From contig NZ_KQ948769.1 of the NCBI RefSeq assembly GCF_001514205.1, forward strand, positions 242,975 to 306,974: DNA of 64,000 bases, written 5' to 3'. The notes beneath the pieces were generated by a model. That model made no database searches. It was given only the letters and a program-made list of their open reading frames with translations, and was not told where the DNA came from. This DNA is from Streptomyces griseoruber (GTDB lineage: Bacteria > Actinomycetota > Actinomycetes > Streptomycetales > Streptomycetaceae). Position 1 is the first letter of the stretch; each line of letters starts with the position of its first letter. Below are positions 54,518 through 63,876 of the stretch, piece after piece. Made by a program: the position numbers and the translations under genes.

Positions 54518-55576
54518 GTGCGACAGACCCTGAGAAAGGGGATGGTCGCGGCCGCCGCCGCGACGAGCATCCTGTACCTGGGCGGAGGCGCCGCCGTCGC
54601 GGACACGTACGAGGACGGTACGGCCACGAGTGCGCCGGGCGTGGTGTCGAGCAGCCCCGACGCGCCCCAGGCGGCCGAGCCCACGAGCCACACCCACGAC
54701 ACGTCGTCGTCCGGCGACCAGGACTCCGCCCACCGGGGCTACGGCGACGAGGACTCCGGCTACGGCAGCTCCGAGAAGCCCGGCCACGGCGGCCATGAGA
54801 AGCCGGGTTACGAGAAGCCGGGCCATGAGAAGCCGGGTTACGAGAAGCCGGGCCATGAGAAGCCGGGTTACGAGAAGCCTGGCTACGGCGGTCACGAGAG
54901 CCCGAGCCAGGGTGGCCATGAGAAGCCGGGCCACGACGACCACGGCAAGCCCGACCACGAGAAGCCCGGCCACGACGAACACGGCAAGCCCGGCCACGGC
55001 AAGCCCGGTCACGAGAAGCCCGGTCACGACGAGCACGGCAAGCCCGGCCACGGCAAGCCCGGTCACGAGAAGCCCGGTCACGACGAGCACGGCAAGCCCG
55101 GCCACGAGAAGCCCGGCCACGAGAAGCCCGGCCACGACGAGCACGGCAAGCCCGGCCACGAGAAGCCCGGCCACGACGAGCACGGCAAGCCCGGTCACGA
55201 GAAGCCCGGCCACGACGAGCACGGCAAGCCCGGCCACGGCAAGCCCAGTCACGACGGCTCCGGTTACGGCGACCACGGCAACGGGGGCTCCGACTACGGG
55301 AACGGGCACGACGACTCCAGCCACGGCTCGCACCCGCCGCACACCAAGCCCCCGCACACGAAGCCCCCGTACACCAAGCCGCCGACCCACGGCTACCCGC
55401 CGCACACCCACCCCCCGCACACCACCCCGCCGGAGCACACCTACCCGCCCCACAAGCCGCCGGAGCTGTCCCACACCGGCAGTGAGGCGATGCTGGCGGC
55501 CACGGGTGTCAGCGCCGCGCTGATCGCGGGCGGCGCCATCCTGTACCGGCGAGGCCGGACCGCCTCCCGCCGGTGA
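54518..55576 (+). CDS. Sortase-anchored His/Gly/Lys/Pro repeat surface protein
   Basis: The product is 352 residues, GTG start, AGGAAG upstream. The signal peptide is followed by a Ser-rich segment, then about residues 85-250 of near-perfect repeats of HEKPGHDEHGKPGHGKPG type. A Pro/His/Thr-rich stalk (PPHTKPPHTKPPYTKPP) and a C-terminal sorting signal follow: LSHTG, hydrophobic helix, RRGRTASRR. It should be covalently fixed to the cell wall by a class E sortase. The regular His spacing could bind metal ions. It directly follows the chaplin gene. No family is recognised. Confidence 0.82.
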   Translation: MRQTLRKGMVAAAAATSILYLGGGAAVADTYEDGTATSAPGVVSSSPDAPQAAEPTSHTHDTSSSGDQDSAHRGYGDEDSGYGSSEKPGHGGHEKPGYEKPGHEKPGYEKPGHEKPGYEKPGYGGHESPSQGGHEKPGHDDHGKPDHEKPGHDEHGKPGHGKPGHEKPGHDEHGKPGHGKPGHEKPGHDEHGKPGHEKPGHEKPGHDEHGKPGHEKPGHDEHGKPGHEKPGHDEHGKPGHGKPSHDGSGYGDHGNGGSDYGNGHDDSSHGSHPPHTKPPHTKPPYTKPPTHGYPPHTHPPHTTPPEHTYPPHKPPELSHTGSEAMLAATGVSAALIAGGAILYRRGRTASRR

Positions 55577-55583
55577 CCGCGCC

Positions 55584-55613
55584 GGGTGCCGGACGCCCTC
55601 GCGCCCGGCACCC
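55584..55613. terminator. Hairpin between convergent genes
   Basis: A perfect 9-bp stem (GGGTGCCGG with CCGGCACCC) with a 12-base loop lies between the surface protein gene and the ATP-grasp gene. Confidence 0.65.
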
Positions 55614-55639
55614 GCGCCGCACGGATCCCGTACGGCCCG

Positions 55640-56926
55640 TCAGCGGCTGCCCGCCTTCTCGTCGTCCGTCTGTTCCGCCGGGGGCGGTGGCGCGGGTGCG
55701 GGGACCCGGCCGAGCAGGGCGGCGGCGCGGGGTCCCGGTGGGGCGGAGCGGGGAAGGCGGTCCCGCAGACGCCGGGTGACATGGGCGCACCACAGCCGCC
55801 GCATCGCCCGTCCGGGGGCGGGGTCGTCCCCGGCGTACCAGGCCAGTTCACGGCCCTGCGGGGCCGGACGCAGCGCGGCGAGCGGTGCGTAGTTCTCGAC
55901 CACGAAGGTCCGCCCCGGCAGCGGCTCCCCGGCCGGCAGCGGACGGTGGGTCAGATCCAGGTGCTGGGCGCGTACGACGTCCAGTCCGGCGGCGTCGGCG
56001 AAGAGCCGGAACTGCGCGCCGGGACGGGGGTTGAAGTCGAGCAGGTGATAGGCGCCGGTACGGCCGCACCTGCGGAAGTCCAGGTCGAGGACGCCCCGGT
56101 AGCCGAGCGTGTCGACGAGCCGTTCGGCGAGCGTGCCGACCTGCGGGTTCTCGGTCCACTCACCCACCGCCGTCAGCCCGGCCCCGCGTGGCCAGGCGCA
56201 CAGCTTGCGCCCCGTCCCGCCGCCGCGCAGCGTGCCGCGGCGGTCGGCGTACCCGTGGAAGAACCAGTCCCGGTCCGGGCCCGGCGGGAGGAAGGCCTGG
56301 AGCAGCAGCCGGCTGCCGGCTTCCTCGGTGCGCAGATACAGCTCGCGCGCGTCATGGGCGGAGCGCACGACGACCGTGCTGCGCAGTCCGCTGCCGGCCG
56401 GCAGCAGCCAGGGCCGGCTCCACTTCGCCACCAGCGGCAGCCCGAGGCGCCCCGCGGCGCAGACGGCCCCTTCGGCGCTGTCGGGGACGGCCGTCTCGGG
56501 GTGCGGTACGTCCGCCGCGGCGCACAGTGCGGCCAACTCGGCCTTGTCCGCGACCTGTTCGGGCAGCGCGCCGGGCTGCTGCGGCAGCAGATAGGCGGCC
56601 GCCAGCTCCTCGCGCAGCCGGGCCACGGCGACCGCGCCCGCGTCGTCCATGGGGATCAGTACGGCGGGCCGTTCGATGCGGGCGGCCACGCGCAGCAGGG
56701 CGGCGGCGATGTCGGCGGGCGCGGCGCCGGGCGGCGGCGGGGGATGCAGCTGGCGTACGAAACGGGATCTGCTCACGGGGCTTCCCGTCGCGTCGGCGAC
56801 CACGTGCACCTCGATCCCGGCCCGGCCGAGCGAGCGTACGGCGCCGAGGGTTCCGTGGTGAAAGGGGTTCCGGTCGATCCGCAGCAGTACGGCGGGGACG
56901 CGGGTGTCGAGCAGCGACACGGGCAT
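55640..56926 (-). CDS. ATP-grasp domain protein
   Basis: The product is 428 residues. The ATG at 56926 has AGGAG five bases ahead. It begins with a Rossmann-like domain (VPAVLLRIDRNPFHHGTLGAVRSLGRAGIEVHVVAD), then an ATP-grasp fold with GLPLVAKWSRPW, a GGGTGRKLCAW loop and YHLLDFNPRPGAQFRLF, the metal-binding Asp-x-Asn-x-Arg. It joins a carboxylate to an amine or thiol using ATP. The substrate is unknown. Beside surface genes, a peptidoglycan or polysaccharide modification is likely. Confidence 0.8.
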   Translation of the reverse strand: MPVSLLDTRVPAVLLRIDRNPFHHGTLGAVRSLGRAGIEVHVVADATGSPVSRSRFVRQLHPPPPPGAAPADIAAALLRVAARIERPAVLIPMDDAGAVAVARLREELAAAYLLPQQPGALPEQVADKAELAALCAAADVPHPETAVPDSAEGAVCAAGRLGLPLVAKWSRPWLLPAGSGLRSTVVVRSAHDARELYLRTEEAGSRLLLQAFLPPGPDRDWFFHGYADRRGTLRGGGTGRKLCAWPRGAGLTAVGEWTENPQVGTLAERLVDTLGYRGVLDLDFRRCGRTGAYHLLDFNPRPGAQFRLFADAAGLDVVRAQHLDLTHRPLPAGEPLPGRTFVVENYAPLAALRPAPQGRELAWYAGDDPAPGRAMRRLWCAHVTRRLRDRLPRSAPPGPRAAALLGRVPAPAPPPPAEQTDDEKAGSR

Positions 56927-57106
56927 TGCGCTCCTGTGGTGGGGCCGGATCACCGGTTCGGTCGAGCAGGGCACCCGAAAGCCGTAACGGCGGTGGCGGC
57001 ACATCCTTTTGTGTGACTTTCATATGGCTACGTATCAGTAGTGCAATTTCATCCCCCGCCCGGATTCATGCTCCGTTGACACCGTGAAAGTGAGGAGGGA
57101 GCCGGC

Positions 57107-58519
57107 ATGGCCTCACAACAGCGACGCACCCGGTCCCGGCGGCCGGTCTTCGCCGTCGCCACGGCGGCGGCCGCGGTGTCGGTGGTCCTGGCGTCCGGGC
57201 CCGGACCCGCCGTCGCCGACCCCGCCCCGGTGCCGAACGCGACGCCGGCGCAGATCCCACAGGCGGCACCCCCACAGGACCCCGGCACCCAGCCGGCACC
57301 CCCCGCCGCCCCGACCCCGGACACCCCGACTCCCGCCGCCCCGACCCCGGACACCCCGACTCCCGCCGCCCCGACCCCGGACACCGCGCCCCCCGACCCG
57401 ACGATCCCCGACTCGGCCCCCGACCCGACGGCCACCGAGTCCACACCCCCCGCCGCCCCGACTCCGTCCCCGCCGACCGCCCCCACCCTCACGCCCACGC
57501 CCACCCCCGTCCCTTCGACCGCCCCCGCCCCCGCCTTCGGTGCCTACCTCGACTTCGGTGCACGGGGGGTGGCCCGGATCGCCCGGCTCAGTGCCTGGCT
57601 GGGCGGGGCCGAGCTGCGGGTCGGGCACACCTATCTGCCGGGTGATCAGTGGTCGAACATCGAGGGCCTGCCCGGCTTCCTCGACGTATGGGCCGACTGG
57701 CGGCGGGAGAAGGACGACCGGATGCTCGTCCTCAACGTGCCCATGCTGGAGCGCAACGAGGAGGGCGTCGCCGATCCCGAGGTGCGCGATCTGCTCCAGC
57801 GGGGCGCGTCCGGGGAGTTCGACCACCACTTCCGCGCCCTCGCCGAGCGGCTGGTCGGGCTCGGGGTGCCGGACACCGTGATCGTGCTCGGCTGGGAGAT
57901 GAACGGCACCACGTACACCCACCGCTGCGGCCCGGACCCGGAGGCCTGGAAGGCGTACTGGAACCGGATCGTCACCGCCATGCGCGCGGTGCCGGGCCAG
58001 CGGTTCCGGTTCGACTTCGCGCCCACCCGGGGCAGGGACGCCGTGCCGTGGACGGAGTGCTATCCCGGGGACGACACGGTCGACATCATCGGCATGGACG
58101 CCTACGACCAGCCGAGCGGACTCTCCTTCGACGAGCAGGTGTCCGAACCGCTCGGCCTCCAGGAGCACGTCGACTTCGCCCGGGCCCACGGCAAGCCCGT
58201 CTCGTATCCCGAATGGGGACTGTTCCGCAACGGCGACAACGCGGAGTACATGCGCCGCATGCTCGACTGGATGGACCGGCACGGAGCCCTCTACAACACA
58301 CTGACCGACTACTGCCCGCACGGGGTGTGGCAGTGCCGCGGGAACCCGCGGGCGTCCGCGGTCTACCGCTCCCTCCTTTCGGACCCCGTGACCCCGACGG
58401 CGCCCACGGCCCCCCAGCGCCCGGACCACTGCACGCCGATCGCCCTCGGGAACTGGCTCGAGAGCCGGCTCGGCGGCCGGCTCTGTCTGCGGCTCGGCTG
58501 GTGGTCGCCCGCCCGCTGA
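57107..58519 (+). CDS. Secreted GH26-like glycoside hydrolase with Pro/Thr linker
   Basis: The product is 470 residues. A basic signal peptide is followed by a disordered Pro/Ala/Thr linker (residues about 40-140) built from a ten-residue repeat, then a TIM-barrel domain. LGWEMNGTTY holds the probable acid/base Glu264 and SYPEWGLFRNG the nucleophile Glu369, both in GH26-type contexts. GH26 enzymes cut beta-mannans or related beta-glucans. The Cys-containing C-terminal tail is short. It adjoins polysaccharide synthesis genes, so it may trim that polymer. Confidence 0.83.
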   Translation: MASQQRRTRSRRPVFAVATAAAAVSVVLASGPGPAVADPAPVPNATPAQIPQAAPPQDPGTQPAPPAAPTPDTPTPAAPTPDTPTPAAPTPDTAPPDPTIPDSAPDPTATESTPPAAPTPSPPTAPTLTPTPTPVPSTAPAPAFGAYLDFGARGVARIARLSAWLGGAELRVGHTYLPGDQWSNIEGLPGFLDVWADWRREKDDRMLVLNVPMLERNEEGVADPEVRDLLQRGASGEFDHHFRALAERLVGLGVPDTVIVLGWEMNGTTYTHRCGPDPEAWKAYWNRIVTAMRAVPGQRFRFDFAPTRGRDAVPWTECYPGDDTVDIIGMDAYDQPSGLSFDEQVSEPLGLQEHVDFARAHGKPVSYPEWGLFRNGDNAEYMRRMLDWMDRHGALYNTLTDYCPHGVWQCRGNPRASAVYRSLLSDPVTPTAPTAPQRPDHCTPIALGNWLESRLGGRLCLRLGWWSPAR

Positions 58520-58544
58520 GGCCACCGGGGCGGGCGGGACCCCG

Positions 58545-59660
58545 TCAGGTCCCCCCGTCACCGGCGTGCTCCTTCCGCCGCTCCCAGCGCAGCAGCAGTT
58601 CCTTGCCCCGCCGGCGGGCGGCCACGTCGCAGACGACCGCCGACAGCAGCGGGGCGGTCCGCCGCCGGGCCAGCAGCAGCCGCTGGTTGACGACCGGTTC
58701 GGGCCGCCAGTGATGCTTGTACGGCTCGTCGCCGCGCAGCAGGCTCAGCGCGGCCCGCCCCCCGTCCCGGGTGTGCTCGGCGCACGCGTCGAGCAGCATC
58801 ACCGCCACGTCCGCCTTGCGCTCCCGCAGCCGGGGATGGGCGCCGTAGAGGTACCCGCCCGCCAGCCGGTGCGACAGCAGGGTCAGGTCGACGGCCACCA
58901 CGTCGTCGTCCAGCCGGAACTCGGTGACCACCGCGTTTCCCGAGCGCACCATCGGGCCGACCGAGCGCACCAGGTGCTCGCAGAAGCGCGGCCGCAGATG
59001 CTCGCCGGTCACCTTGCGGCCCTGCCACTGCAACCGGTGCAGATCGAGGAGCCGGTGCAGCGCCGCGTCCACCTCGTCGGGCCGTACCGCGTGCCGCTCC
59101 ACGCCCAGCGCGGTCAGCTTGCGCAGCTTGGCCCGCACCCGCTGGGCCTTCGCCGACGGCAGCCGGGCGACCAGCTCGTCCATGGGGAGGGCCGGCAGCT
59201 CCAGGCACATCGAGTCGCCCACCCGCCGACGCGGGCCGCGCCAGCGCTCGTAGACCTGTTCGACCGCGCCGCCCGGCCGTACCTCGCGGAAGTCGATGAG
59301 AGCCGTGCGGGCGGCCGCCGCGAGGGCTTCGGTGAGCGCGGTGACGGCCCGCTCGCCGTGGCCGTCGTCGACGAGGACGTCCGCGTAGTCGGAGATCGCC
59401 CCGCCGAGCGGGACCAGCGCGGGCACCGGGCGGCGGACGGCCATCAGCGGGGCGACGGCGACGAGTTCGGCTCCGTCGCGGACCACGAGCAGGCGCAGCC
59501 GGCCGGGCGTGCCGTACGACAGCCACCAGGAGTGCAGCCAGGCGTGGCTCTGGAACGGGGTCGCCGTCGCGCACCGCCGGTAGAGACGGTCCCAGGCGGG
59601 CGCGAGCCCGGCGAAGTCCCGCTCGTCGGTGATGAGTCCGGTGGCGTACGGCGGTTTCAC
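58545..59660 (-). CDS. FemAB/GNAT-like acyltransferase (CelD/BcsL type)
   Basis: The product is 371 residues, GTG start overlapping the preceding stop. FQSHAWLHSWWLSYG, LSSL-type core RLRLLVVRDGAELVAVAPL, and the C-terminal LRGDEPYKHHWRPEPVVNQRLLL are typical of the acetyltransferase_6/BcsL-CelD group that acts in exopolysaccharide or cellulose clusters. It likely adds an acyl group to a glycan precursor at the membrane. It is the last gene of the overlapping operon. Confidence 0.83.
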   Translation of the reverse strand: MKPPYATGLITDERDFAGLAPAWDRLYRRCATATPFQSHAWLHSWWLSYGTPGRLRLLVVRDGAELVAVAPLMAVRRPVPALVPLGGAISDYADVLVDDGHGERAVTALTEALAAAARTALIDFREVRPGGAVEQVYERWRGPRRRVGDSMCLELPALPMDELVARLPSAKAQRVRAKLRKLTALGVERHAVRPDEVDAALHRLLDLHRLQWQGRKVTGEHLRPRFCEHLVRSVGPMVRSGNAVVTEFRLDDDVVAVDLTLLSHRLAGGYLYGAHPRLRERKADVAVMLLDACAEHTRDGGRAALSLLRGDEPYKHHWRPEPVVNQRLLLARRRTAPLLSAVVCDVAARRRGKELLLRWERRKEHAGDGGT

Positions 59661-60307
59661 AGCGCTCCATGGAATACGTCGTCGCGCGCGGCCGGGGCCG
59701 GTACGGCGGTCGGGGCGTCCGGTGTCTCCCGCTCCCGTCGCGGCCGTACCAGCAGCACCAGCCCCCCGAGCAGCCCGCCCGCGCTCGCCCCCACGAGGGA
59801 GGTCAGCACCGGGGACGGCGAGGACGGGTCGGTGGGCTCGACCGCGCGGGCGAACTGCTGGAGTTCGACGTTGGTGGTCTTCCGGGTGCTCAGCGCGTGC
59901 TCGGTCAGCGAGCGGGACACCGCGTTGGCCATGTCGGCGGCCAGCGCGGCGCGCGGGGCGGTGGCCGTGATGGAGACCAGCGGGGCGTCCGGCGAGGTCG
60001 CCGTCGTCACCTGGCGCTGCAAGGTGCGGGCCGGCACCCCCGCCGCCGTCTCGGCGTCCCCGAGCACCGCGAGCTGGGTCGCGACCCGCCCGTAGGCCTG
60101 CGCGAAGCCGAGTGCGGACGCCGGGTCGGACTTCTCGGTGGGAACGGCGACGACATAGGCGGTGGCCGTGTACACGGGCGGGGTGAGGGCCCCGTACGCG
60201 CCGCCGGCCAGACCGCCGGTGACGACCGCGGCGGCCAGCAGGGACCACGGCGGGAGCGTCCTGGCGCGGCGGAGGGCGGAGGGGCGGCGGCGGGGATGCG
60301 CGGTCAT
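59657..60307 (-). CDS. Wzz-like polysaccharide chain-length protein
   Basis: The product is 216 residues with two membrane helices, residues about 20-42 (LLAAAVVTGGLAGGAYGAL) and about 165-190 (SLVGASAGGLLGGLVLLV). Between them is an extracytoplasmic segment starting PPVYTATAYVVAVPTEKSD. This is the Wzz/YwqC layout of regulators of polymer length and export. There is no kinase domain. The ATGA overlap with the glycosyltransferase gene shows coupling. Confidence 0.82.
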   Translation of the reverse strand: MTAHPRRRPSALRRARTLPPWSLLAAAVVTGGLAGGAYGALTPPVYTATAYVVAVPTEKSDPASALGFAQAYGRVATQLAVLGDAETAAGVPARTLQRQVTTATSPDAPLVSITATAPRAALAADMANAVSRSLTEHALSTRKTTNVELQQFARAVEPTDPSSPSPVLTSLVGASAGGLLGGLVLLVRPRRERETPDAPTAVPAPAARDDVFHGAL

Positions 60308-61473
60308 GCGGAACTGACTCCCTGGGGTGTCGGGGAAGCGGCGGAGGAGGCGGGGGCCGGCAGGGGCCGTCCGGTGACGGCGGCGGTGTACACGTCCATG
60401 AGCCGGCCGGCGCTGCGGGCGATGTCGTAGCGGTGGGCCGCGTCGGGCGCGGTGCGCGGGCCGGGGGGAGCGGCGCGGGCCTCGGTGAGCGCGCGGACGA
60501 ACGCCTCGGTGCCGCCGGTGACCCGGAGGGCGCCGGGGGCGGTGAGACCGTCGAGGGCGGGGCAGGAGGCGTAGCGCACGGGGAGTCCGCAGGCCAGCGC
60601 CTCGACCACCGCGAGCCCGAAGGTCTCCTCGGGGGACGGGGAGACGAGCACGTCCATCGCGCAGACCAGGGACGGCAGATCGGGCCCCGGGGTCCCGTCG
60701 GGGACGTAGGGGCGTTCGCCGGTGAGCAGGACACGGTCGGCGACCCCCGCCTCCTGGGCGAGGCGGCGCAGCGCGTCCTCCTCCGGGCCGCCGCCGACCA
60801 GCAGCAGCCGGCAGTCGGCGGGCAGCCGGGCGAGGGCGCGGACGGCGATGTCGAAGCGTTTGCCCGCGGCCAGCCGGCCGATGCCGCCGACGACGTACGC
60901 GTCCGGCGGCAGGCCGAGCTGCCGGCGGGCCCGGTCGCGGGCGGCCGCGTCGAAGCGGAAGCGGGCCAGGTCGATGCCGTTGGGCACCACCGCGATCCGA
61001 GCGTTCGCCACGCCCCAGGCGCGCAGCCGTCCGGCGACCGCGGGGGAGACCGCGACCGTGGCGCGGCCGAGCCGCTCACCGGCGAGATAGAGCGCCCGGA
61101 CCCCGGCGGTCAGCCGTCGGCCCTCCAGCTGAGTCCCGCCCAGGGAGTGTTCGGTGGCGACGACCGCCCGCACCCCGGCGAGCCGGGCGGCCGGGCGGCC
61201 GTAGACGCAGGCCCGGTAGAGATGGGTGTGGACGAGGTCGTAGCGGCCGGCCCGGATGATCCGCACCAGGCGGGGCAGCGCGGCCAGGTCGCGGTTGCCG
61301 CGCATCCCGAGGTCGACGACCCGCACCCCGTCGGCCCGCAGCCCCTCGGCGACCGCGCCCGGGTTCGTCAGCGTCACGACCTCGCAGTCGGCGGGCAGAT
61401 GCGGCAGCAGCAGCCGCAGTTGCTGCTCGGCGCCGCCCACGCCGAGGCCGGTGATGATGTGCAGGACCCTCAC
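60304..61473 (-). CDS. Glycosyltransferase family 4
   Basis: The product is 389 residues, GTG start overlapping the deacetylase stop. The N-terminus MRVLHIITGLGVGGAEQQLRLLLP and the C-terminal donor site VSPSPEETFGLAVVEALACGLPV (E-x7-E motif) are typical of GT4 retaining enzymes using nucleotide sugars. It adds a sugar to the lipid-linked or extracellular polymer made by this cluster. Confidence 0.93.
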   Translation of the reverse strand: MRVLHIITGLGVGGAEQQLRLLLPHLPADCEVVTLTNPGAVAEGLRADGVRVVDLGMRGNRDLAALPRLVRIIRAGRYDLVHTHLYRACVYGRPAARLAGVRAVVATEHSLGGTQLEGRRLTAGVRALYLAGERLGRATVAVSPAVAGRLRAWGVANARIAVVPNGIDLARFRFDAAARDRARRQLGLPPDAYVVGGIGRLAAGKRFDIAVRALARLPADCRLLLVGGGPEEDALRRLAQEAGVADRVLLTGERPYVPDGTPGPDLPSLVCAMDVLVSPSPEETFGLAVVEALACGLPVRYASCPALDGLTAPGALRVTGGTEAFVRALTEARAAPPGPRTAPDAAHRYDIARSAGRLMDVYTAAVTGRPLPAPASSAASPTPQGVSSA

Positions 61474-62204
61474 CGCGGCGCCTCGACCCGGCGGCGGCGC
61501 AGCGGGTGCAGCCGGTACTTGAGGAAGAGGCGCGCGGAGGTGTCGTTCTGGCCGACGTGGACGCGCGGGAAGGCGTACGGGCCGGTGAGCGGGCCGGGGT
61601 CGATCGCGCAGGCGTAGGTGTATCCGGCGTCCCGTACGGCGTCCACGGCCCGCCGGTCGATCGTGCCGTAGGGGTAGCAGAAGCCGGCGGGTGCCGTGCC
61701 CAGCAGTGCGGCGAGGGCGCTGCGGCTGTCGGCGGTCTCCGCCTTCAGGGTGAGGTCGTCGGCGCGGGTGAGGTCGAGGTGGGTGAGGCCGTGCGAGCCG
61801 ATCTCGACGCCCTCGGCGGCGGCCTGCCGGATGCCGTCGGCGGTGAGCAGCGGTTTGCGCGGGCCGAGCGGGTCCCAGGCGTTGTCGCCGCCGAGCCGGC
61901 CGGGCAGCACGAACAGGGTGGCCGTGCAGCCGTGGCGGCGCAGGACGGGCAGGGCGTGGGTGACGAAGTCGGCGTACCCGTCGTCGAAGGTCAGGCCGAC
62001 GAGTCCGCCGGGGGCGGGCGCGGCGAGCAGCTCGGCCATGGAGACGCCCCTGAGGCCCCGCCGGACCAGCCAGGCGAGCTGCCGGTCCAGCCGCTCGGGC
62101 GTGATGGTGACGCGGTACGGGTCGTCGGCGCGGTCCTCGGTCACCGAGTGGTACATCGCCACCCAGGGGACGGAGCTGCGTCTGGTGGTGTCAGGAGCGG
62201 CCAT
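61470..62204 (-). CDS. Polysaccharide deacetylase family protein
   Basis: The product is a 244-residue NodB-type CE4 domain. Motif 1 is LTFDDGYADF with the catalytic and metal Asp, motif 2 is IGSHGLTHLDLT with the metal His pair, and GFCYPYGTID is motif 3. It removes N-acetyl groups from glycans. No signal peptide is obvious, which is unusual for a secreted CE4 enzyme. It overlaps the flippase gene by 14 bases. Confidence 0.88.
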   Translation of the reverse strand: MAAPDTTRRSSVPWVAMYHSVTEDRADDPYRVTITPERLDRQLAWLVRRGLRGVSMAELLAAPAPGGLVGLTFDDGYADFVTHALPVLRRHGCTATLFVLPGRLGGDNAWDPLGPRKPLLTADGIRQAAAEGVEIGSHGLTHLDLTRADDLTLKAETADSRSALAALLGTAPAGFCYPYGTIDRRAVDAVRDAGYTYACAIDPGPLTGPYAFPRVHVGQNDTSARLFLKYRLHPLRRRRVEAPR

Positions 62205-63876
62205 GGGCGAGCCTCCGGGTCGCGGAACGTACGGAACGGAGTGCGCGGGCGATGCCCTGGACGCCCAGGGCCCGGCCCAGCAGGACGAAGACGGCGGTCA
62301 CGGTGAGCCCCCCGGCGACCAGCCCCGTGAGGGTGCCCGTGCAGCGGGCGGCGACGAGGATCCCCGCCACGGTCGCGAACAGTGCGGCGAGCACCGGGCG
62401 GCCGAGTTCGAGCAGCACGGCCCGGGTGCGCAGCGGGACGCTGCGGGGGCCCGTCCCGGCGAGCAGGACCGTCGCGGTGACGGTGATGCCGGCCGCGTTG
62501 GCGACGGCGATCCCGTACACCCCCCAGGGGCCGACGCACAGCGCGCCGACACCGGAGGTCACCGCGATGCCGATGGCCATCGCGCCGACCGGGTACCAGC
62601 GGCCGCGGCCGCCCGAGAAGTAGGAGCGGACGAGGACGCCGGTGAGGGTCTGGCCGAGCAGCCCCAGCGCGTACACCCGCATCACCCCGGCCGTGGCCGC
62701 GGTGTCCTGGGCGGTGAACGCGCCCCGCTGGAAGAGGATCTCGATGATCTGCGGGGCGCAGGCCACCACGGCGGCGGTGCCGAGCAGCACGATGCACGCG
62801 GCCAGCGACAGATCCCGCTCCACCCGGGTCCGGGCCCGCTCGGTGTCCCCCTCGGCCAGCGCCCGCGCGACCACCGGGAAGGTGACCGTGCAGACCATCA
62901 CCGACAGGATCATCGGCATCTGCGCGACCTTCTGGGCGTAGTTGAGGTGCGAGATCGCCCCGGCGGGCAGGTTCGAGGCGAGGAACCGCTCGATGAGCAC
63001 CTGCGACTGCCGGCACAGCGCGAAGAGCAGCACGGTGGTCAGGAGCGCGGTGTCCAGCGGCCGGGGTTCCTCCCCGGCGGCCTCCCGGGAAGCCGCCCCC
63101 TTCCTCAACTGCCTTACCAAAGAGGGAAGTTGTACGAAGACCATCAGGAACCCGCCGACCGCCACCCCGGCCGCCGCCGAGCGCACCCCCCACCGCCCGC
63201 CGAGTGTGAACATCCCGGTGACGATGCCGACGTTGTACGCCACGTAGATCGCCGCGGGCGCCACGAACCGCCGGTGCGCGCGCAGGGCGGCGCTGCAGTA
63301 CCCGGCGAGCCCGAAACTCACCACACAGGTCGCGGTGAGCCGGGTGCAGTCCACGGCGAGCGCCGGGTCGGGCAGCCCCGGGGCGAGCACCCCGACCAGC
63401 TGGGGGGCGATTGCGGCGAGCAGGGCGCCGATCGCGACGAACGCCAGCGACAGCCGCGGGAGCGTGCCGGCGACCAGGGCGCGGACCGGATCACCGGGGG
63501 CGCCCTGGGAGCGGCGGGCCAGCGCCATGCTGAACGCGGGGATCAGCGCGAACGCCAGCCCGTCCTCGATGAGCAGGGTGGCCGCGAACTCCGGGACGGT
63601 CCAGGCGACGAGGAAGGCGTCCGTGTCGCTGCCCGCCCCGAACAGCCGCGCCAGCGCCTGGTCCCGGACCAGCCCGAGCAGCGACCCGGCGACCGAGAGC
63701 ACGGCGGTGACGAGCGCCGCCTTGGCGAGAAAACCCCCGGAGGCCGGGGGAAGCCCGGTGACCCCTTCGTCATCGGACCGCTCCCCGGCCGGGGCGACGT
63801 CCCGCGCCACCGGCACGACCACCTCCCCGTCGACCCCCCTCACCTGCCGGGGCGCCCGAAACGGCACCACCCTCAC
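62191..63876 (-). CDS. MurJ/MviN-like lipid-linked glycan flippase
   Basis: The product is 561 residues with about 14 hydrophobic helices. LVTAVLSVAGSLLGLVRDQALARLFGAG and AFALIPAFSMALARR match the MurJ/Wzx MOP superfamily, which flips lipid-linked oligosaccharides outward. The GTG at 63876 is chosen because it overlaps the stop of the upstream gene (GTGA), the pattern used throughout this operon; GTG 63885 is possible. Context favours an exopolysaccharide role rather than the essential MurJ. Confidence 0.85.
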   Translation of the reverse strand: MRVVPFRAPRQVRGVDGEVVVPVARDVAPAGERSDDEGVTGLPPASGGFLAKAALVTAVLSVAGSLLGLVRDQALARLFGAGSDTDAFLVAWTVPEFAATLLIEDGLAFALIPAFSMALARRSQGAPGDPVRALVAGTLPRLSLAFVAIGALLAAIAPQLVGVLAPGLPDPALAVDCTRLTATCVVSFGLAGYCSAALRAHRRFVAPAAIYVAYNVGIVTGMFTLGGRWGVRSAAAGVAVGGFLMVFVQLPSLVRQLRKGAASREAAGEEPRPLDTALLTTVLLFALCRQSQVLIERFLASNLPAGAISHLNYAQKVAQMPMILSVMVCTVTFPVVARALAEGDTERARTRVERDLSLAACIVLLGTAAVVACAPQIIEILFQRGAFTAQDTAATAGVMRVYALGLLGQTLTGVLVRSYFSGGRGRWYPVGAMAIGIAVTSGVGALCVGPWGVYGIAVANAAGITVTATVLLAGTGPRSVPLRTRAVLLELGRPVLAALFATVAGILVAARCTGTLTGLVAGGLTVTAVFVLLGRALGVQGIARALRSVRSATRRLAHGRS

